Under the pieces are notes generated by a model, which worked only from the letters and a program-made list of their open reading frames with translations, was not told where the DNA came from and did not search any database. A stretch of DNA of 64,000 bases from Rossellomorea aquimaris (lineage in GTDB: Bacteria; Bacillota; Bacilli; Bacillales; Bacillaceae_B). Position numbers and translations under genes: made by a program. Positions 25,910-34,854 of this stretch are shown piece by piece. Numbering within the stretch: the first letter of the stretch is position 1; every line of letters begins with the position of its first letter. Location: assembly GCF_003315075.1 (NCBI RefSeq), contig NZ_QNRJ01000003.1, positions 62,001 to 126,000 on the forward strand. Direction: 5' to 3'.

Positions 25910-27683
25910 GCACGTCCGAAAGAAACTGGGGAAAAACGATAAAGCGAAAGATGCACGAGGGACGCTGCGTCGTCTTTGGAACTACCTTTCCGAAATGAAA
26001 GTGATCCTGTATCTCGTGATTTTAATGGTGTTCATCAGTTCAGCAGCAGCTCTCTTTGGGCCTTTCCTTGTGGGGAAAGCGATTGATGAATACATTGTAA
26101 CGAAAGAGACTTCCGGATTGATTGGTCTTGTTATCGGTTTAGTGGCAGTGTACATCTTCCACTCCCTGTCCGTATGGTTCCAGAATTATTGGATGATCGG
26201 TGTGGCTCAGGATACGGTCTATCGCTTGCGGAAGGACCTTTTTCATCAATTGCATCAACTATCGATCCCTTTCTTTGACAAACGGAAGCATGGGGAATTA
26301 ATGAGCAGAGTGACAAATGATATTGATAATGTGAGTGCCACGTTGAATAGTTCGTTCATTCAAATCATATCCAGTGTCCTGACATTAGCGGGGACCGTCT
26401 CGATCATGCTCTGGCTCAGTCCGTTGCTTACCTTGATCACTTTAACCATCGTTCCTCTGATGGCTCTCGGTATGAAGTGGATTACGAAAAGGACAGGACG
26501 TTTGTTTAAACAATATCAACAAAATATCGGAGAGCTAAATGGCTATATCGAAGAGACGATTTCGGGGCACAGCATCATTAAAACCTTTTCCCGTGAGGAT
26601 ACTGCCATAAAGGATTTTGGAGAAAAAAATCAACGATTGAGAACGGCTGCTTATTGGGCTGATACCTATTCCGGTTTTATTCCGAAGCTTATGAATGTGT
26701 TGAATAATTTGAGCTTTGCCGTCATTGCCGGAGTCGGAGGGATCTTCGCATTAAATGGCATGATCACCATTGGAGTCATTGTGATCTTTGCTGAATATGC
26801 CCGTCAATTCACCCGTCCGTTGAATGAGCTCGCGAACCAATATAACACGCTATTATCAGCCATTGCCGGTGCTGAGCGAGTCTTTCAAATTTTAGACGAA
26901 GAGGAAGAAGCCAAGGATGAGGGGGATGCCGTGGAAATCGATTCCGTTGAAGGGAAAGTAGAATTTCAACACGTTTCTTTCTCGTATGAAAAAGGGGATC
27001 AAACGCTTCAGGATGTATCCTTCACCATTACACCGGGTGAGACCGTTGCTTTGGTCGGACCGACAGGAGCAGGTAAAACGACGATTACCAACCTTCTGTC
27101 TCGTTTCTATGAACTGAATGAAGGCACCATTGAGATTGACGACCAGAATATCCAAACGATCAAACGAAAGAGTCTTCGACAGCAGATGGGCTTTGTCCTG
27201 CAGGATAGCTTCCTGTTTCAAGGAACGATTGCAGACAATATCCGTTACGGCAGACTCGAGGCAGGCGATGAAGAAGTAAGGGAAGCGGCGAAATTGGCCA
27301 ATGCCCATTCCTTCATAGAGAAAATGCCTGAGGGCTACGATACCATGTTAAGACATGATGGCAGCGGGATCAGCCAGGGACAGAAACAGTTATTATCCAT
27401 TGCAAGAGCGATCCTTTCAAATCCGTCGATCCTGATTCTAGATGAAGCCACGAGCAGCATCGATACGATTACAGAGCTGAAGATTCAGGAAGCCCTCAAG
27501 CGATTGATGAAGGGGAGAACAAGTGTAGTGGTGGCCCACCGTCTTAACACCATCCGCCAGGCCGATCAAATACTGGTCCTTGATCAAGGAAGAATCATTG
27601 AACGGGGATCTCATAATGAGCTTCTCAAGCAAAGAGGGTTCTATCATGGGTTGTATCATAGTCAGCTGAAGGAGAGCGGCTGA
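25902..27683 (+). CDS. yfiC: Heterodimeric ABC exporter subunit (YfiC-like)
   Basis: A 593-aa half-transporter with six TM segments (about 35-330) and an ATPase domain with Walker A GPTGAGKTT, Walker B ILILDEATSSID and H-loop VAHRLNTI, all catalytic. Its signature is ISQGQKQLLS instead of LSGGQ, so the site formed by this signature with the partner's degenerate Walker B is inactive and the other is active, as expected for an asymmetric exporter. GGAGAGGAGG lies within the upstream coding end. It is the last gene of the pair and is followed by a terminator. Confidence 0.88.
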   Translation: MSKHVRKKLGKNDKAKDARGTLRRLWNYLSEMKVILYLVILMVFISSAAALFGPFLVGKAIDEYIVTKETSGLIGLVIGLVAVYIFHSLSVWFQNYWMIGVAQDTVYRLRKDLFHQLHQLSIPFFDKRKHGELMSRVTNDIDNVSATLNSSFIQIISSVLTLAGTVSIMLWLSPLLTLITLTIVPLMALGMKWITKRTGRLFKQYQQNIGELNGYIEETISGHSIIKTFSREDTAIKDFGEKNQRLRTAAYWADTYSGFIPKLMNVLNNLSFAVIAGVGGIFALNGMITIGVIVIFAEYARQFTRPLNELANQYNTLLSAIAGAERVFQILDEEEEAKDEGDAVEIDSVEGKVEFQHVSFSYEKGDQTLQDVSFTITPGETVALVGPTGAGKTTITNLLSRFYELNEGTIEIDDQNIQTIKRKSLRQQMGFVLQDSFLFQGTIADNIRYGRLEAGDEEVREAAKLANAHSFIEKMPEGYDTMLRHDGSGISQGQKQLLSIARAILSNPSILILDEATSSIDTITELKIQEALKRLMKGRTSVVVAHRLNTIRQADQILVLDQGRIIERGSHNELLKQRGFYHGLYHSQLKESG

Positions 27684-27806
27684 TGGGTTGTATGAATCTT
27701 CGCGGGAATTCCGGTTTTGAAAATGAATTCTGGGATTTGAAAATAAAATCGGTGGAAAATCGACTGCAAAACTGACGGAAATGCGAACGGCATTCATCCT
27801 GAATAC

Positions 27807-27849
27807 AAAAAAACACCTCAAAAGTCAGCACTTTTGAGGTGTTTTTTTC
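27807..27849. terminator. Bidirectional terminator after YfiC-like gene
   Basis: AACACCTCAAAAGT (27812-27825) and ACTTTTGAGGTGTT (27830-27843) form a perfect 14-bp stem flanked by A and T runs. Confidence 0.9.
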
Positions 27850-28189
27850 TTTAAGGGGCTAATCATCCCGTTAGCGATCCCTTTGGTGTTGCCTTAATCG
27901 GATAAAGGCAACTCTGTAACTTGCAACATCACAAGTAATATATTTATATCTTGAACGTTGTTTGCAGATAATAAACAGCCGCGGGCAATTCCTTGAGTCG
28001 TTTGATATACCTAAACGACGTAAGCCCTACCTCTCTTACATCCTAACGGCTCCGAAGCCGATCCAGTGTGAATAAGTTGTTAAATCAAAACAGAATAGAA
28101 TTACGAATTATCTTCTCTATCGTTTTAATGTATGTTACAAGATTACAATAACTAAATATAACATCAAAATTAAAACGTGTCAAGGGAAT
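27850..28189. other. Intergenic stretch without recognised gene
   Basis: Only small palindromes are seen: GTCGTTT/TAAACGAC near 27995-28020 and CGGCTCCGAAGCCG near 28048. No open frame with a ribosome binding site was found. Confidence 0.4.
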
Positions 28190-28612
28190 TTATAATTCAA
28201 GTGACTGCGGCGAATCCTCATCATCGTTCATTAAGCGGATGCTGACAGGTTGAATTTTGAGGACGATGTATTCCGGATCGTCTGGCCCTTCAAACCATCT
28301 TTTCATATGGTCATTCCACAGTTTTTCCTTATAATGAGTGGACTCTTCAATGGAGGCGCGACCTTCGATTTCGACGAAGGTATCTCCATACCCCTCTCCT
28401 TCGTAGCCGAGAAGAATATGTACATTCGGGTTGTCCTCAATTTCATCTGTCTTATGGGTTTCCTTGTTTGTTGGCGTATATAGAGTCAGCTCATCATGTG
28501 AAAACGTCATATAACGGGAGTGAGGTTTATTATTTTTAACCGTTGCGAGTGTCCCTACTTTGCTTTCATCGAGCACTTTTAAGATTTGTTGTTTCAGTTC
28601 AGCTTGTGACAC
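28190..28612 (-). CDS. ydaG: General stress protein 26-like, pyridoxamine-phosphate-oxidase fold (YdaG)
   Basis: A 140-aa flavin-binding split-barrel protein: GTLATVKNNKPHSRYMTF, LTLYTPTNKETHKTDEI, HILLGYEGEGYGDTFVEIEG and KRWFEGPDDPEYIVLKI match YdaG of B. subtilis closely in sequence and length. Start GTG 28612 is chosen since AAAGGAG lies 9 nt upstream; two ATGs further upstream are too near or before it. A sigma-B-type promoter at 28652-28677 fits the known stress control of ydaG. The enzyme activity of the family is undefined; cofactor FMN or F420-like binding is possible. Confidence 0.9.
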   Translation of the reverse strand: MSQAELKQQILKVLDESKVGTLATVKNNKPHSRYMTFSHDELTLYTPTNKETHKTDEIEDNPNVHILLGYEGEGYGDTFVEIEGRASIEESTHYKEKLWNDHMKRWFEGPDDPEYIVLKIQPVSIRLMNDDEDSPQSLEL

Positions 28613-28651
28613 ACAATCCATCTCCTTTAAAGGTTCATTTATATCCATACT

Positions 28652-28677
28652 ATTCCTTTGATGAAGGTAAATTAAAC
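28652..28677 (-). promoter_or_regulatory. Sigma-B promoter of ydaG
   Basis: On the minus strand GTTTAA (28672-28677), 14 bp, then AGGAAT (28652-28657), one base from the GGGAAT form of the -10 element. Confidence 0.7.
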
Positions 28678-28736
28678 ATGGTAATGTGTAATTCAGGTAC
28701 TGTCCGGGAATAACGAAAATAACAAAGAAACAAAGG

Positions 28737-29384
28737 ATGATGAGCGTGATACCGGAAGAGCTAGTCGATATCTGTAAGAAAAGGATGGAGCCGTATCCCT
28801 GTGAGGGGTTTGTATACGGACGCGGCCCGGAGCAGCCGACGATCATGATTGTTGGGGAAGCCCCGGGTGAAACCGAGATTCATAATGGAATGCCGTTTAG
28901 TGGGCGGGCAGGAAAAGTGCTGGATGAGTTCTTTCAGTATCTGGAGGTTCCAAGGGAAGACATTTATTTTACCTCAACGGTCAGAAGCAGACCTTATAAA
29001 ATGGTCCCTAAGAAAGTAGGGGAAAATGAGATTGTGGAGAAGAAGTATAACAGGGCTCCGAATCGTAAAGAACAGCTGGCCCATGCTCCGATCCTGGATT
29101 ATGAGATGCAGCATATTAAGCCTAAACAACTTGTAACATTGGGGAATATCGGGTTACAAAGACTATTGGGGAATCAGTATACGATATCACAAAGGCATGG
29201 CCGGCTGATTCACGCTAAAGTCAGGCGGTTAAAAGATCTTGATTCAAACGAGTGGGTCATGAGCGATGAAAGCTACTCCATATTTCCGACCTTTCATCCT
29301 GCATCGATCTTCTACAATCGCTCATTAGAAAAAGAAATTTATAAAGACCTGGATAAGTTGAAAGAAATCCTCAGGGAGAAATAA
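28737..29384 (+). CDS. Uracil-DNA glycosylase superfamily protein, family-4-like, without Fe-S cysteines
   Basis: A 215-aa protein of the UDG fold. Motif 1 is VGEAPGETEIHNGMPFSGRAG (near residues 39-59 with the catalytic-loop GEAPG) and the C-terminal DNA-binding motif is TFHPASIFYN near 183. Family 4 enzymes carry four cysteines for a 4Fe-4S cluster; here VKCRP is replaced by VRSRP and the following Cys is missing, leaving only Cys13 and Cys22. It may therefore be a cluster-free derivative with altered activity. The start is uncertain: ATG 28737, ATG 28740 or GTG 28746, the last having the best spacing to AAAGG. Monocistronic. Confidence 0.78.
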   Translation: MMSVIPEELVDICKKRMEPYPCEGFVYGRGPEQPTIMIVGEAPGETEIHNGMPFSGRAGKVLDEFFQYLEVPREDIYFTSTVRSRPYKMVPKKVGENEIVEKKYNRAPNRKEQLAHAPILDYEMQHIKPKQLVTLGNIGLQRLLGNQYTISQRHGRLIHAKVRRLKDLDSNEWVMSDESYSIFPTFHPASIFYNRSLEKEIYKDLDKLKEILREK

Positions 29385-29433
29385 CATAAAGAAGGCTGAC
29401 ACTTAACTAATTGTCAGCCTTCTTTATGTTATT
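29380..29433. terminator. Long bidirectional terminator between UDG-like and SASP genes
   Basis: A perfect 22-bp stem pairs 29380-29401 (AATAACATAAAGAAGGCTGA...) with 29412-29433. It overlaps the stop codons of both converging genes. Confidence 0.9.
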
Positions 29434-29677
29434 TCTTATTTAAATTCTCCTGAGCCATTCGCACAAGCTCCTTCACCATGTTACCGCCAATTCTACCGCC
29501 AACTTTTCCTGCTTGCTCAGACGTTAATTTTCCATTATAACCCTTTTGCAGAGGAATACCTTGTTCCTTGGCGATTTCATATTTCGCTTCTTGGGGATCT
29601 AGCGTACCAGAGACTTTCGCTTTTAATTGATCCATCGCAGCCCGGGATTCAGGTACAAGAAGTTTTCTTCTCGACAT
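29429..29677 (-). CDS. Alpha/beta-type small acid-soluble spore protein
   Basis: An 82-aa SASP that coats and protects DNA in the dormant spore. The Gpr protease site EIAKEQGI (about residues 34-41) and the C-terminal signature GGRIGGNMVKELVRMAQ (about 60-76) are both intact. AAAAGGGGTG lies 5 nt before the ATG. Forespore sigma-G control is expected from the family, but no convincing sigma-G promoter was read. It proves that the host makes endospores. Confidence 0.95.
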   Translation of the reverse strand: MSRRKLLVPESRAAMDQLKAKVSGTLDPQEAKYEIAKEQGIPLQKGYNGKLTSEQAGKVGGRIGGNMVKELVRMAQENLNKK

Positions 29678-29781
29678 ATTTTCACCCCTTTTTTAGATTG
29701 CCCAAATATTTTTTTATGAGTATAGAGTCTTGTCATATAAGGGTTTTTCCACGTTTAAGAAAAATCCGTCATAAAAAAAGA

Positions 29782-29811
29782 TTGTCTAATTTGTGTCAAA
29801 TAAAATATAAT
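29782..29811 (+). promoter_or_regulatory. Sigma-A promoter of the AGCS symporter gene
   Basis: TTGTCT (29782-29787) and TATAAT (29806-29811), 18-bp spacer; start about 40 nt before the GTG codon. Confidence 0.6.
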
Positions 29812-29855
29812 TCTTAATAGTTAGAACATTTTTACAAAGAAAAGGGGGAAATGCC

Positions 29856-31313
29856 GTGGAAGAATTAGTTGGCAAGTTGGTAGGAATACTTTGGTCTCCG
29901 GTCATGATTTACTTCTGTTTGGGTGTAGGATTATTATTTTCTATTTTAACGAAGTTTTTACAAGTCCGGTTGATTAAAGATATGGTGGTTCAAATGTTTA
30001 AGGGGGGCAGCTCCAAAGCAGGTGTGTCTTCATTCCAGGCCTTGGCGCTGTCGTTATCAGGACGTGTCGGGACGGGTAACATCGCCGGTACAGCAACGGC
30101 CATCGCTTTCGGTGGTCCAGGGGCGGTTTTCTGGATGTGGACGATTGCATTCATCGGTGCAAGCAGTGCCTTCATTGAGTCCACACTTGCTCAAATTTAC
30201 AAAGTGAAGCAGGATGGGGAATACCGTGGAGGACCAGCCTATTATATTGAAAAAGGGATCGGTTGGAAATGGTATGCCGTTCTATTCTCACTGGCTACAT
30301 TGCTTGCGATGAGTATTTTGATGCCTGGTATTCAATCAAACTCCATTGCATTGGGTCTTGAAAATGCATTTGGGCTTAGTACAACAGTAACGGGTATTGG
30401 TGTTGTCGTGTTAATCGGGGTCATCATTTTCGGTGGTGTCAAACGTATCGCTGGAGTAGCTTCTTACGTAGTCCCATTTATGGCGATTGCCTATATTCTT
30501 CTATCTCTTGTCATTGTAGGAATGAATATTGCTGAAATCCCGGCAGTTTTTGCCCTTATCTTCAAAAGTGCATTCGGCTTTGATTCAGCATTCGGTGGAA
30601 TCATCGGGATGGCCGTATCTTGGGGAGTGAAACGCGGAATTTATTCCAACGAAGCAGGTCAAGGTACAGGACCACATGCTGCAGCGGCAGCTGAAGTGTC
30701 CCACCCTGCTAAACAAGGGCTGGTTCAAGCGTTTTCCGTGTACATCGATACTCTTCTGGTTTGTTCGGCTACCGCATTCATGATCCTGTTTACGGGATCC
30801 TTCAACACAGAAGCGCCTGATGGAACCATGCTTGCGAATAATTTAGAAGGCATCGAAGCCGGGCCTGGTTATACACAGGCAGCCATCGAATCAGTCATCC
30901 CTGGATTCGGAGCATCATTTGTCGCGATCGCCTTATTCTTCTTTGCTTTTACAACGATCATGGCTTACTACTATATGGCGGAAACGAATGTTGCCTACTT
31001 ATTGAGAGGTAAGAATTCAAAAGTGGCGATGGGTATTTTGAAGGTTGTCCTGCTTGCTGCCACATTCTATGGAGCAGTAAGAGAAGCCGCATTAGCATGG
31101 GCACTGGGGGATATCGGTCTCGGAATCATGGTGTGGCTGAACTTAATCGCCATCCTTATCCTTGCCAAACCTGCTTTAAAAGCACTTAAGGATTACGAAG
31201 AACAGAAGAAACAAGGCCTTGACCCAGTCTTCAACTCCAAAAAGCTCGGAATCAAGAATGCAGAGTTCTGGGAGCAGGAGTACAAAGTAGAAGACAAAGA
31301 AAATGCTTCCTAA
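29856..31313 (+). CDS. Sodium:alanine/glycine symporter (AGCS family)
   Basis: A 485-aa integral membrane protein with about ten to eleven TM helices. Family signatures are LSGRVGTGNIAGTATAI near residue 70 and the Na/substrate-site region GIYSNEAGQGTGPHAAAAA near 263-281. It imports alanine or glycine with Na+ (AlsT/YrbD group); exact substrate not certain. The start is GTG 29856 after AAAGGGGG. It is monocistronic with its own promoter and terminator. Confidence 0.93.
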   Translation: MEELVGKLVGILWSPVMIYFCLGVGLLFSILTKFLQVRLIKDMVVQMFKGGSSKAGVSSFQALALSLSGRVGTGNIAGTATAIAFGGPGAVFWMWTIAFIGASSAFIESTLAQIYKVKQDGEYRGGPAYYIEKGIGWKWYAVLFSLATLLAMSILMPGIQSNSIALGLENAFGLSTTVTGIGVVVLIGVIIFGGVKRIAGVASYVVPFMAIAYILLSLVIVGMNIAEIPAVFALIFKSAFGFDSAFGGIIGMAVSWGVKRGIYSNEAGQGTGPHAAAAAEVSHPAKQGLVQAFSVYIDTLLVCSATAFMILFTGSFNTEAPDGTMLANNLEGIEAGPGYTQAAIESVIPGFGASFVAIALFFFAFTTIMAYYYMAETNVAYLLRGKNSKVAMGILKVVLLAATFYGAVREAALAWALGDIGLGIMVWLNLIAILILAKPALKALKDYEEQKKQGLDPVFNSKKLGIKNAEFWEQEYKVEDKENAS

Positions 31314-31320
31314 CCTATAA

Positions 31321-31356
31321 AAAACCTGCTGCCTAATCTGGGCAGCAGGTTTTTTT
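31321..31356 (+). terminator. Terminator after AGCS gene
   Basis: AAAACCTGCTGCC (31321-31333) pairs with GGCAGCAGGTTTT (31341-31353), then more T. A weaker AGAACACC/GGTGTTTTCT hairpin follows at about 31428-31463. Confidence 0.88.
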
Positions 31357-31590
31357 CGGTTTTTCTAAAACTATTTTCGTATCATGGTTATTGTGATGAA
31401 CAGTGCTATTAGGATTCCAAACAATTAGAGAACACCAACTTTTTAAAGTGAAGGGTGTTTTCTAAACGAATCTGTTTTTGTCTTTCTGGTAGCCTCTTGC
31501 CTGTTTCATTTTTAGGTATATTTGGGGACTTCTACCTGACTTTCAATGTCCTATTTGGTTTGTAGTCCAATGCACCCATAATAAAGAAGT

Positions 31591-31725
31591 ACAGAGTGGA
31601 TTGTAGCGGAAGGCACTTGACTCCTGCGGGAGATAGAGGAAAGGTCGAGACCCCACAGGGCAAAGCCCGAGGAGGCTTGACTTCCTCCCCGCGGAAAGCA
31701 AGTGGCTGGAGCGGAAAGTAACGGT
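31591..31725 (-). repeat. GC-rich Bacillaceae palindromic repeat, further copy
   Basis: Contains ACTCCTGCGGG (31619-31629), GAGACCCCACAGG, GAGGAGGCTTGAC and CCCGCGGAAAGC (31688-31699), the family blocks in the orientation opposite to 5400-5575, bounded by GCACTTGA and CAAGTGGC. With the terminator it accounts for the gene-free region 31314-31776. Confidence 0.8.
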
Positions 31726-31776
31726 CCCTGTTATCGCACTATCACATTTATAAAGCAACAAATCTTAAGAAAAGAG

Positions 31777-32253
31777 TCATATAAAAAACCTCGAATAAAG
31801 CCGATCACCGATATACTTCTGAAACGCATACATAAGTAATGATTTAATGAAAAACAGGAGTGATAGCTGATACTGCTTTAATCTGATCAGCTTCCACACA
31901 CCGAGTTTTTTGAAAAGCGAGTAAAAAGGGTATGAAAAGAATGTATCAACCAGAATATTAACAAACAAATAAAGATAAATATTTTTATAAGTGAATTTAA
32001 GGATCCATACAGAGCCACTCAGGAATACCCCAATCACAAAAGGCATAATGCCATTCACTTTCGGGAAGAGCCTGGAAGTGATGGTCCACCATTTCACTCT
32101 TTCTGCGAAAATATTTTCGGAATAAACGAGCAATGACATAAACATAGAGGCAGGTAAATACTTTTTTAAACTCTCTTTTCCTGCAAAAAAAAGAAATAAC
32201 CAAGAAACGAGCATCAGAATAAATATGTAAATTTTATTTTTTTTATGACTCAC
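31777..32253 (-). CDS. Hypothetical four-to-five-TM membrane protein
   Basis: A 158-aa very hydrophobic basic protein. TM segments are seen near residues 8-25, 34-44, 68-88, 92-110 and 128-146. The recurring features LKKYLPASMF, KWWTI and GSVWILKFTY resemble small CBO0543-type membrane proteins common in Bacillaceae, a resemblance from memory. Function unknown. Start GTG 32253 has AGGAGGG 7 nt upstream. It stands alone with no partner gene. Confidence 0.75.
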   Translation of the reverse strand: MSHKKNKIYIFILMLVSWLFLFFAGKESLKKYLPASMFMSLLVYSENIFAERVKWWTITSRLFPKVNGIMPFVIGVFLSGSVWILKFTYKNIYLYLFVNILVDTFFSYPFYSLFKKLGVWKLIRLKQYQLSLLFFIKSLLMYAFQKYIGDRLYSRFFI

Positions 32254-32369
32254 GATGGTTCCCTCCTATAAGGATGACGAGATAACTTACTCTTAGATTG
32301 GTTTAATAAAAATGGATTTATACGAAAAATGGTAAAAGTGTATTCCGATCAGATTAGTAAACAATATCT

Positions 32370-32398
32370 TTGAGTTAGACATGTGAATTGATTATGAT
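32370..32398 (+). promoter_or_regulatory. Sigma-A promoter of the acyl-CoA dehydrogenase gene
   Basis: TTGAGT (32370-32375) and TATGAT (32393-32398) with 17-bp spacer, 48 bp before the ATG. Confidence 0.55.
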
Positions 32399-32445
32399 AA
32401 ATAAAAGATGTAAAAACGTGATATTATTCAGGAGGTGCAGTTTGA

Positions 32446-33612
32446 ATGGACTTATATGAACCGTATATACAGAATGACCGCCAAAGAAATCTGGTTGATT
32501 TAGCTGGTGAGCTTGCTGATGCTTTTTCTGAACGAGGGGAAGCGTATGACAGGGAGGATGAATTTCCTTATGAAAATTTCAACGACCTGAAGAAAAAGGG
32601 GTATGGAACATTATCTCTTCCTAAAGAGTACGGCGGAGAAGAAATCAGCTTATATGAGCTGGTGATGATTCAAGAAAGGCTAGCTACAGGGGACGCGGCA
32701 ACGGCTTTGTCCATTGGTTGGCATCTCGGGGGACTGATGGAACTGACGGAAAACCGGATTTGGGATGAAGGGGTGTTCAAGGAACTGTGTGAGGAGATTG
32801 TAGCCAACAGCGCTCTTATTAACCGGGCAGCATCCGAACCGGCAACGGGGAGCCCCACTCGTGGAGGACTTCCCGAAACCAAAGCAGTGAAAACCGAAGA
32901 GGGATGGAGTTTAACAGGCAGGAAGTCCTTTACTTCTATGGCGAGAGTTCTGGATTATTCTTTAGTATCAGCCACAATTGGTGACACCGAAGAGAAAGGA
33001 TTCTTCCTGGTGGATCATGACCAGGAAGGAGTTAGCATCGAAGAAACGTGGGATACGATTTCCATGAAAGGAACGGGCAGTGATGATCTTGTTCTCACGG
33101 ATGTTCATCTCCCATCTTCTGCCCTGGTCGAACGTGATAGTGTAAACCCAAGAGGGAAGAATGATCTTCCTAAAGCATGGCTTCTGCACATACCCGCTTG
33201 CTATATAGGAGTTGCTATAGCCGCACGCAACTATGCCATCCAATTTGCGAAGGACTATTCACCAAACAGTCTGCCGGGACCGATCAAGGATGTACCTGAA
33301 GTTCAACGGAAAATTGGTGAAATTGAATTAGAGCTATTTAAGGCCAGGCAAATTCTCTATTCAGTAGCTGACAAGTGGGTGAGGGAGCCTGAAAAACGGA
33401 AAGACATGGCTTCAGAGCTTGCTTCTGTAAAACATGTTGTCACGAACAGCGCTTTTCACATTGTGGACACCGCCATGAGAATTGTTGGAGCCAAAAGCCT
33501 TTTCCGCTCGAACCCGATGCAGCGATACTATCGTGATGTCAGGGCAGGACTTCACAATCCGCCGATGGATGATATGGTGATAGGAATGTTAGCGAATAAC
33601 GCTTTGAAATAA
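32446..33612 (+). CDS. Acyl-CoA dehydrogenase family protein (YdbM-like)
   Basis: A 388-aa flavoprotein of the acyl-CoA dehydrogenase fold. Helical N-terminal domain LSLPKEYGGEEISLYELV (about 55-75), FAD/acyl-binding middle region with ASEPATGSPTRGG (about 128-140) and GRKSFTSMA, and C-terminal helical domain ending RYYRDVRAGLHNPPMDDM. The usual acyl-CoA dehydrogenase catalytic Glu is not obvious in this divergent subgroup. It most resembles YdbM of B. subtilis, linked to sulphur metabolism there; substrate uncertain. GGAGGTG precedes the ATG. Monocistronic. Confidence 0.85.
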   Translation: MDLYEPYIQNDRQRNLVDLAGELADAFSERGEAYDREDEFPYENFNDLKKKGYGTLSLPKEYGGEEISLYELVMIQERLATGDAATALSIGWHLGGLMELTENRIWDEGVFKELCEEIVANSALINRAASEPATGSPTRGGLPETKAVKTEEGWSLTGRKSFTSMARVLDYSLVSATIGDTEEKGFFLVDHDQEGVSIEETWDTISMKGTGSDDLVLTDVHLPSSALVERDSVNPRGKNDLPKAWLLHIPACYIGVAIAARNYAIQFAKDYSPNSLPGPIKDVPEVQRKIGEIELELFKARQILYSVADKWVREPEKRKDMASELASVKHVVTNSAFHIVDTAMRIVGAKSLFRSNPMQRYYRDVRAGLHNPPMDDMVIGMLANNALK

Positions 33613-33624
33613 GATTTTAATAGA

Positions 33625-33658
33625 AAAGGTATAGACAGGATATTGTCTATACCTTTAT
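33625..33658. terminator. Convergent terminator
   Basis: AAAGGTATAGACA (33625-33637) and TGTCTATACCTTT (33644-33656) form a perfect 13-bp stem. Confidence 0.85.
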
Positions 33659-33664
33659 TAGTGT

Positions 33665-34735
33665 CTACGGGTGTAACGTTTTTTCCAGGACGGTTTGATG
33701 CTGAGCTTCTAGTACATGTATTTCACTGAGCTCCTCTAAAAGGTCGTGAATGGATAGTAATTCGTATAGCATGACCGTTTCACAGGAAAAGTGATGCTTC
33801 ATGGACTGAAAGGGTTTTGTATGAAGTCCTTCATGATCGTCCCAGAATTCCTCGAGTAAATCTTTCATAAGAGTGAAATGTTGTTCAGGAATGTGAAACG
33901 AGGGATGATGCATGATCCCTTTCAACGATTGAGTCGCATGTAAGATGCGATCTTTCTCTTCTTCACTGAATGAATACTGAACAGGTAAGTAAATTAAGTT
34001 CCCAATATGGAAAAGGATCTGCCTTAAAAGGTTCAGTTTTTTGTACTCATAATGGAAATAACGCAATTCCTCACGACTGGAGCGGTGAAGCTTCCATTCT
34101 TCCTTTTGGTATTCGCAAAGGGTGTCCGTCGATTCTATGTCTCTCAAAATATCATTGAAGATCAATTTTGTATCCCGGTGAAGAGAGTGATTCTGAAGAA
34201 CTTCAGAGCCTCTTTTTTCTAATAAATTGCCCGTTTTGAAATAGAGATTATGAATCTTGGTCGTAATCGTTTTCGAGTATTTTGGTGGAAGGATCCACAA
34301 GTTCACTAATGTTGATACAATCAGCCCGATGGTGGTCGTCCCCAGGCGAATGAAAAAGGTAGCTACATAGTGATCGTGTATGGTGGGGATCATGGCAATC
34401 CCTGTTAATGTAGCGACCAGGATACCTGCCCCTAAATGGAGTTTGTGGCAGGTGATGATTGTGAGCAGTGCGACCAGGGCATATGTAATGGGGTGATCGC
34501 CAAACGTGGAAGCAATGATCACCGCAAAGAGTGCTCCTATCGCCGAAGCGGGAAAACGGATGAATGCTTTCTTGATTGAATTGGCGGCTGTGGGCTCGAT
34601 GGTGACTATGGCTGTAATGACGGCAAAGGTCGCTGGCCAATTTAAAAGCTCACACACAAGAGCCGTTAAAAAAACGGCAATACCGGTTTTGGCTATTCTG
34701 CCTCCGACAAATTGAATTTTTTTCAGAAACTCCAT
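33665..34735 (-). CDS. Aromatic acid exporter family membrane protein (YgaE-like)
   Basis: A 356-aa protein with a membrane half of six hydrophobic segments (residues about 12-155, including FAVITAIVTIEPTAANSIKKAFIRFPASAIGA broken over two helices) and a soluble alpha-helical C-terminal half (160-356). This is the ArAE_1 layout seen in YgaE/YqjA of Bacillus, a relative of the FUSC/AaeB efflux proteins. Substrates are assumed to be aromatic acids, interesting given the phenylacetate operon 15 kb away, but there is no direct link. A poor ribosome binding site precedes the ATG. Confidence 0.82.
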   Translation of the reverse strand: MEFLKKIQFVGGRIAKTGIAVFLTALVCELLNWPATFAVITAIVTIEPTAANSIKKAFIRFPASAIGALFAVIIASTFGDHPITYALVALLTIITCHKLHLGAGILVATLTGIAMIPTIHDHYVATFFIRLGTTTIGLIVSTLVNLWILPPKYSKTITTKIHNLYFKTGNLLEKRGSEVLQNHSLHRDTKLIFNDILRDIESTDTLCEYQKEEWKLHRSSREELRYFHYEYKKLNLLRQILFHIGNLIYLPVQYSFSEEEKDRILHATQSLKGIMHHPSFHIPEQHFTLMKDLLEEFWDDHEGLHTKPFQSMKHHFSCETVMLYELLSIHDLLEELSEIHVLEAQHQTVLEKTLHP

Positions 34736-34813
34736 AATTTAACCCTCTTTTATAAATGGCTGTCGCCTTCATTATATAGTAAGAAAAACCCAATTGAAAT
34801 GAATGGACAAAAA

Positions 34814-34844
34814 AAAAGAACTGCTCCCGGAACAGTTCTTTTTT
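34814..34844. terminator. Terminator between cREC-type and exporter genes
   Basis: AAAAGAACTG (34814-34823) pairs with CAGTTCTTTT (34833-34842), then T. It lies downstream of the minus-strand gene 34855-35181. Confidence 0.75.
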
Positions 34845-34854
34845 ATATGATAAC

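Noticed and set aside
33665-34735. Direct role of the aromatic acid exporter in phenylacetate metabolism
   Set aside because: It is 15 kb away, in another orientation, and shares no visible regulatory site with the paa operon.
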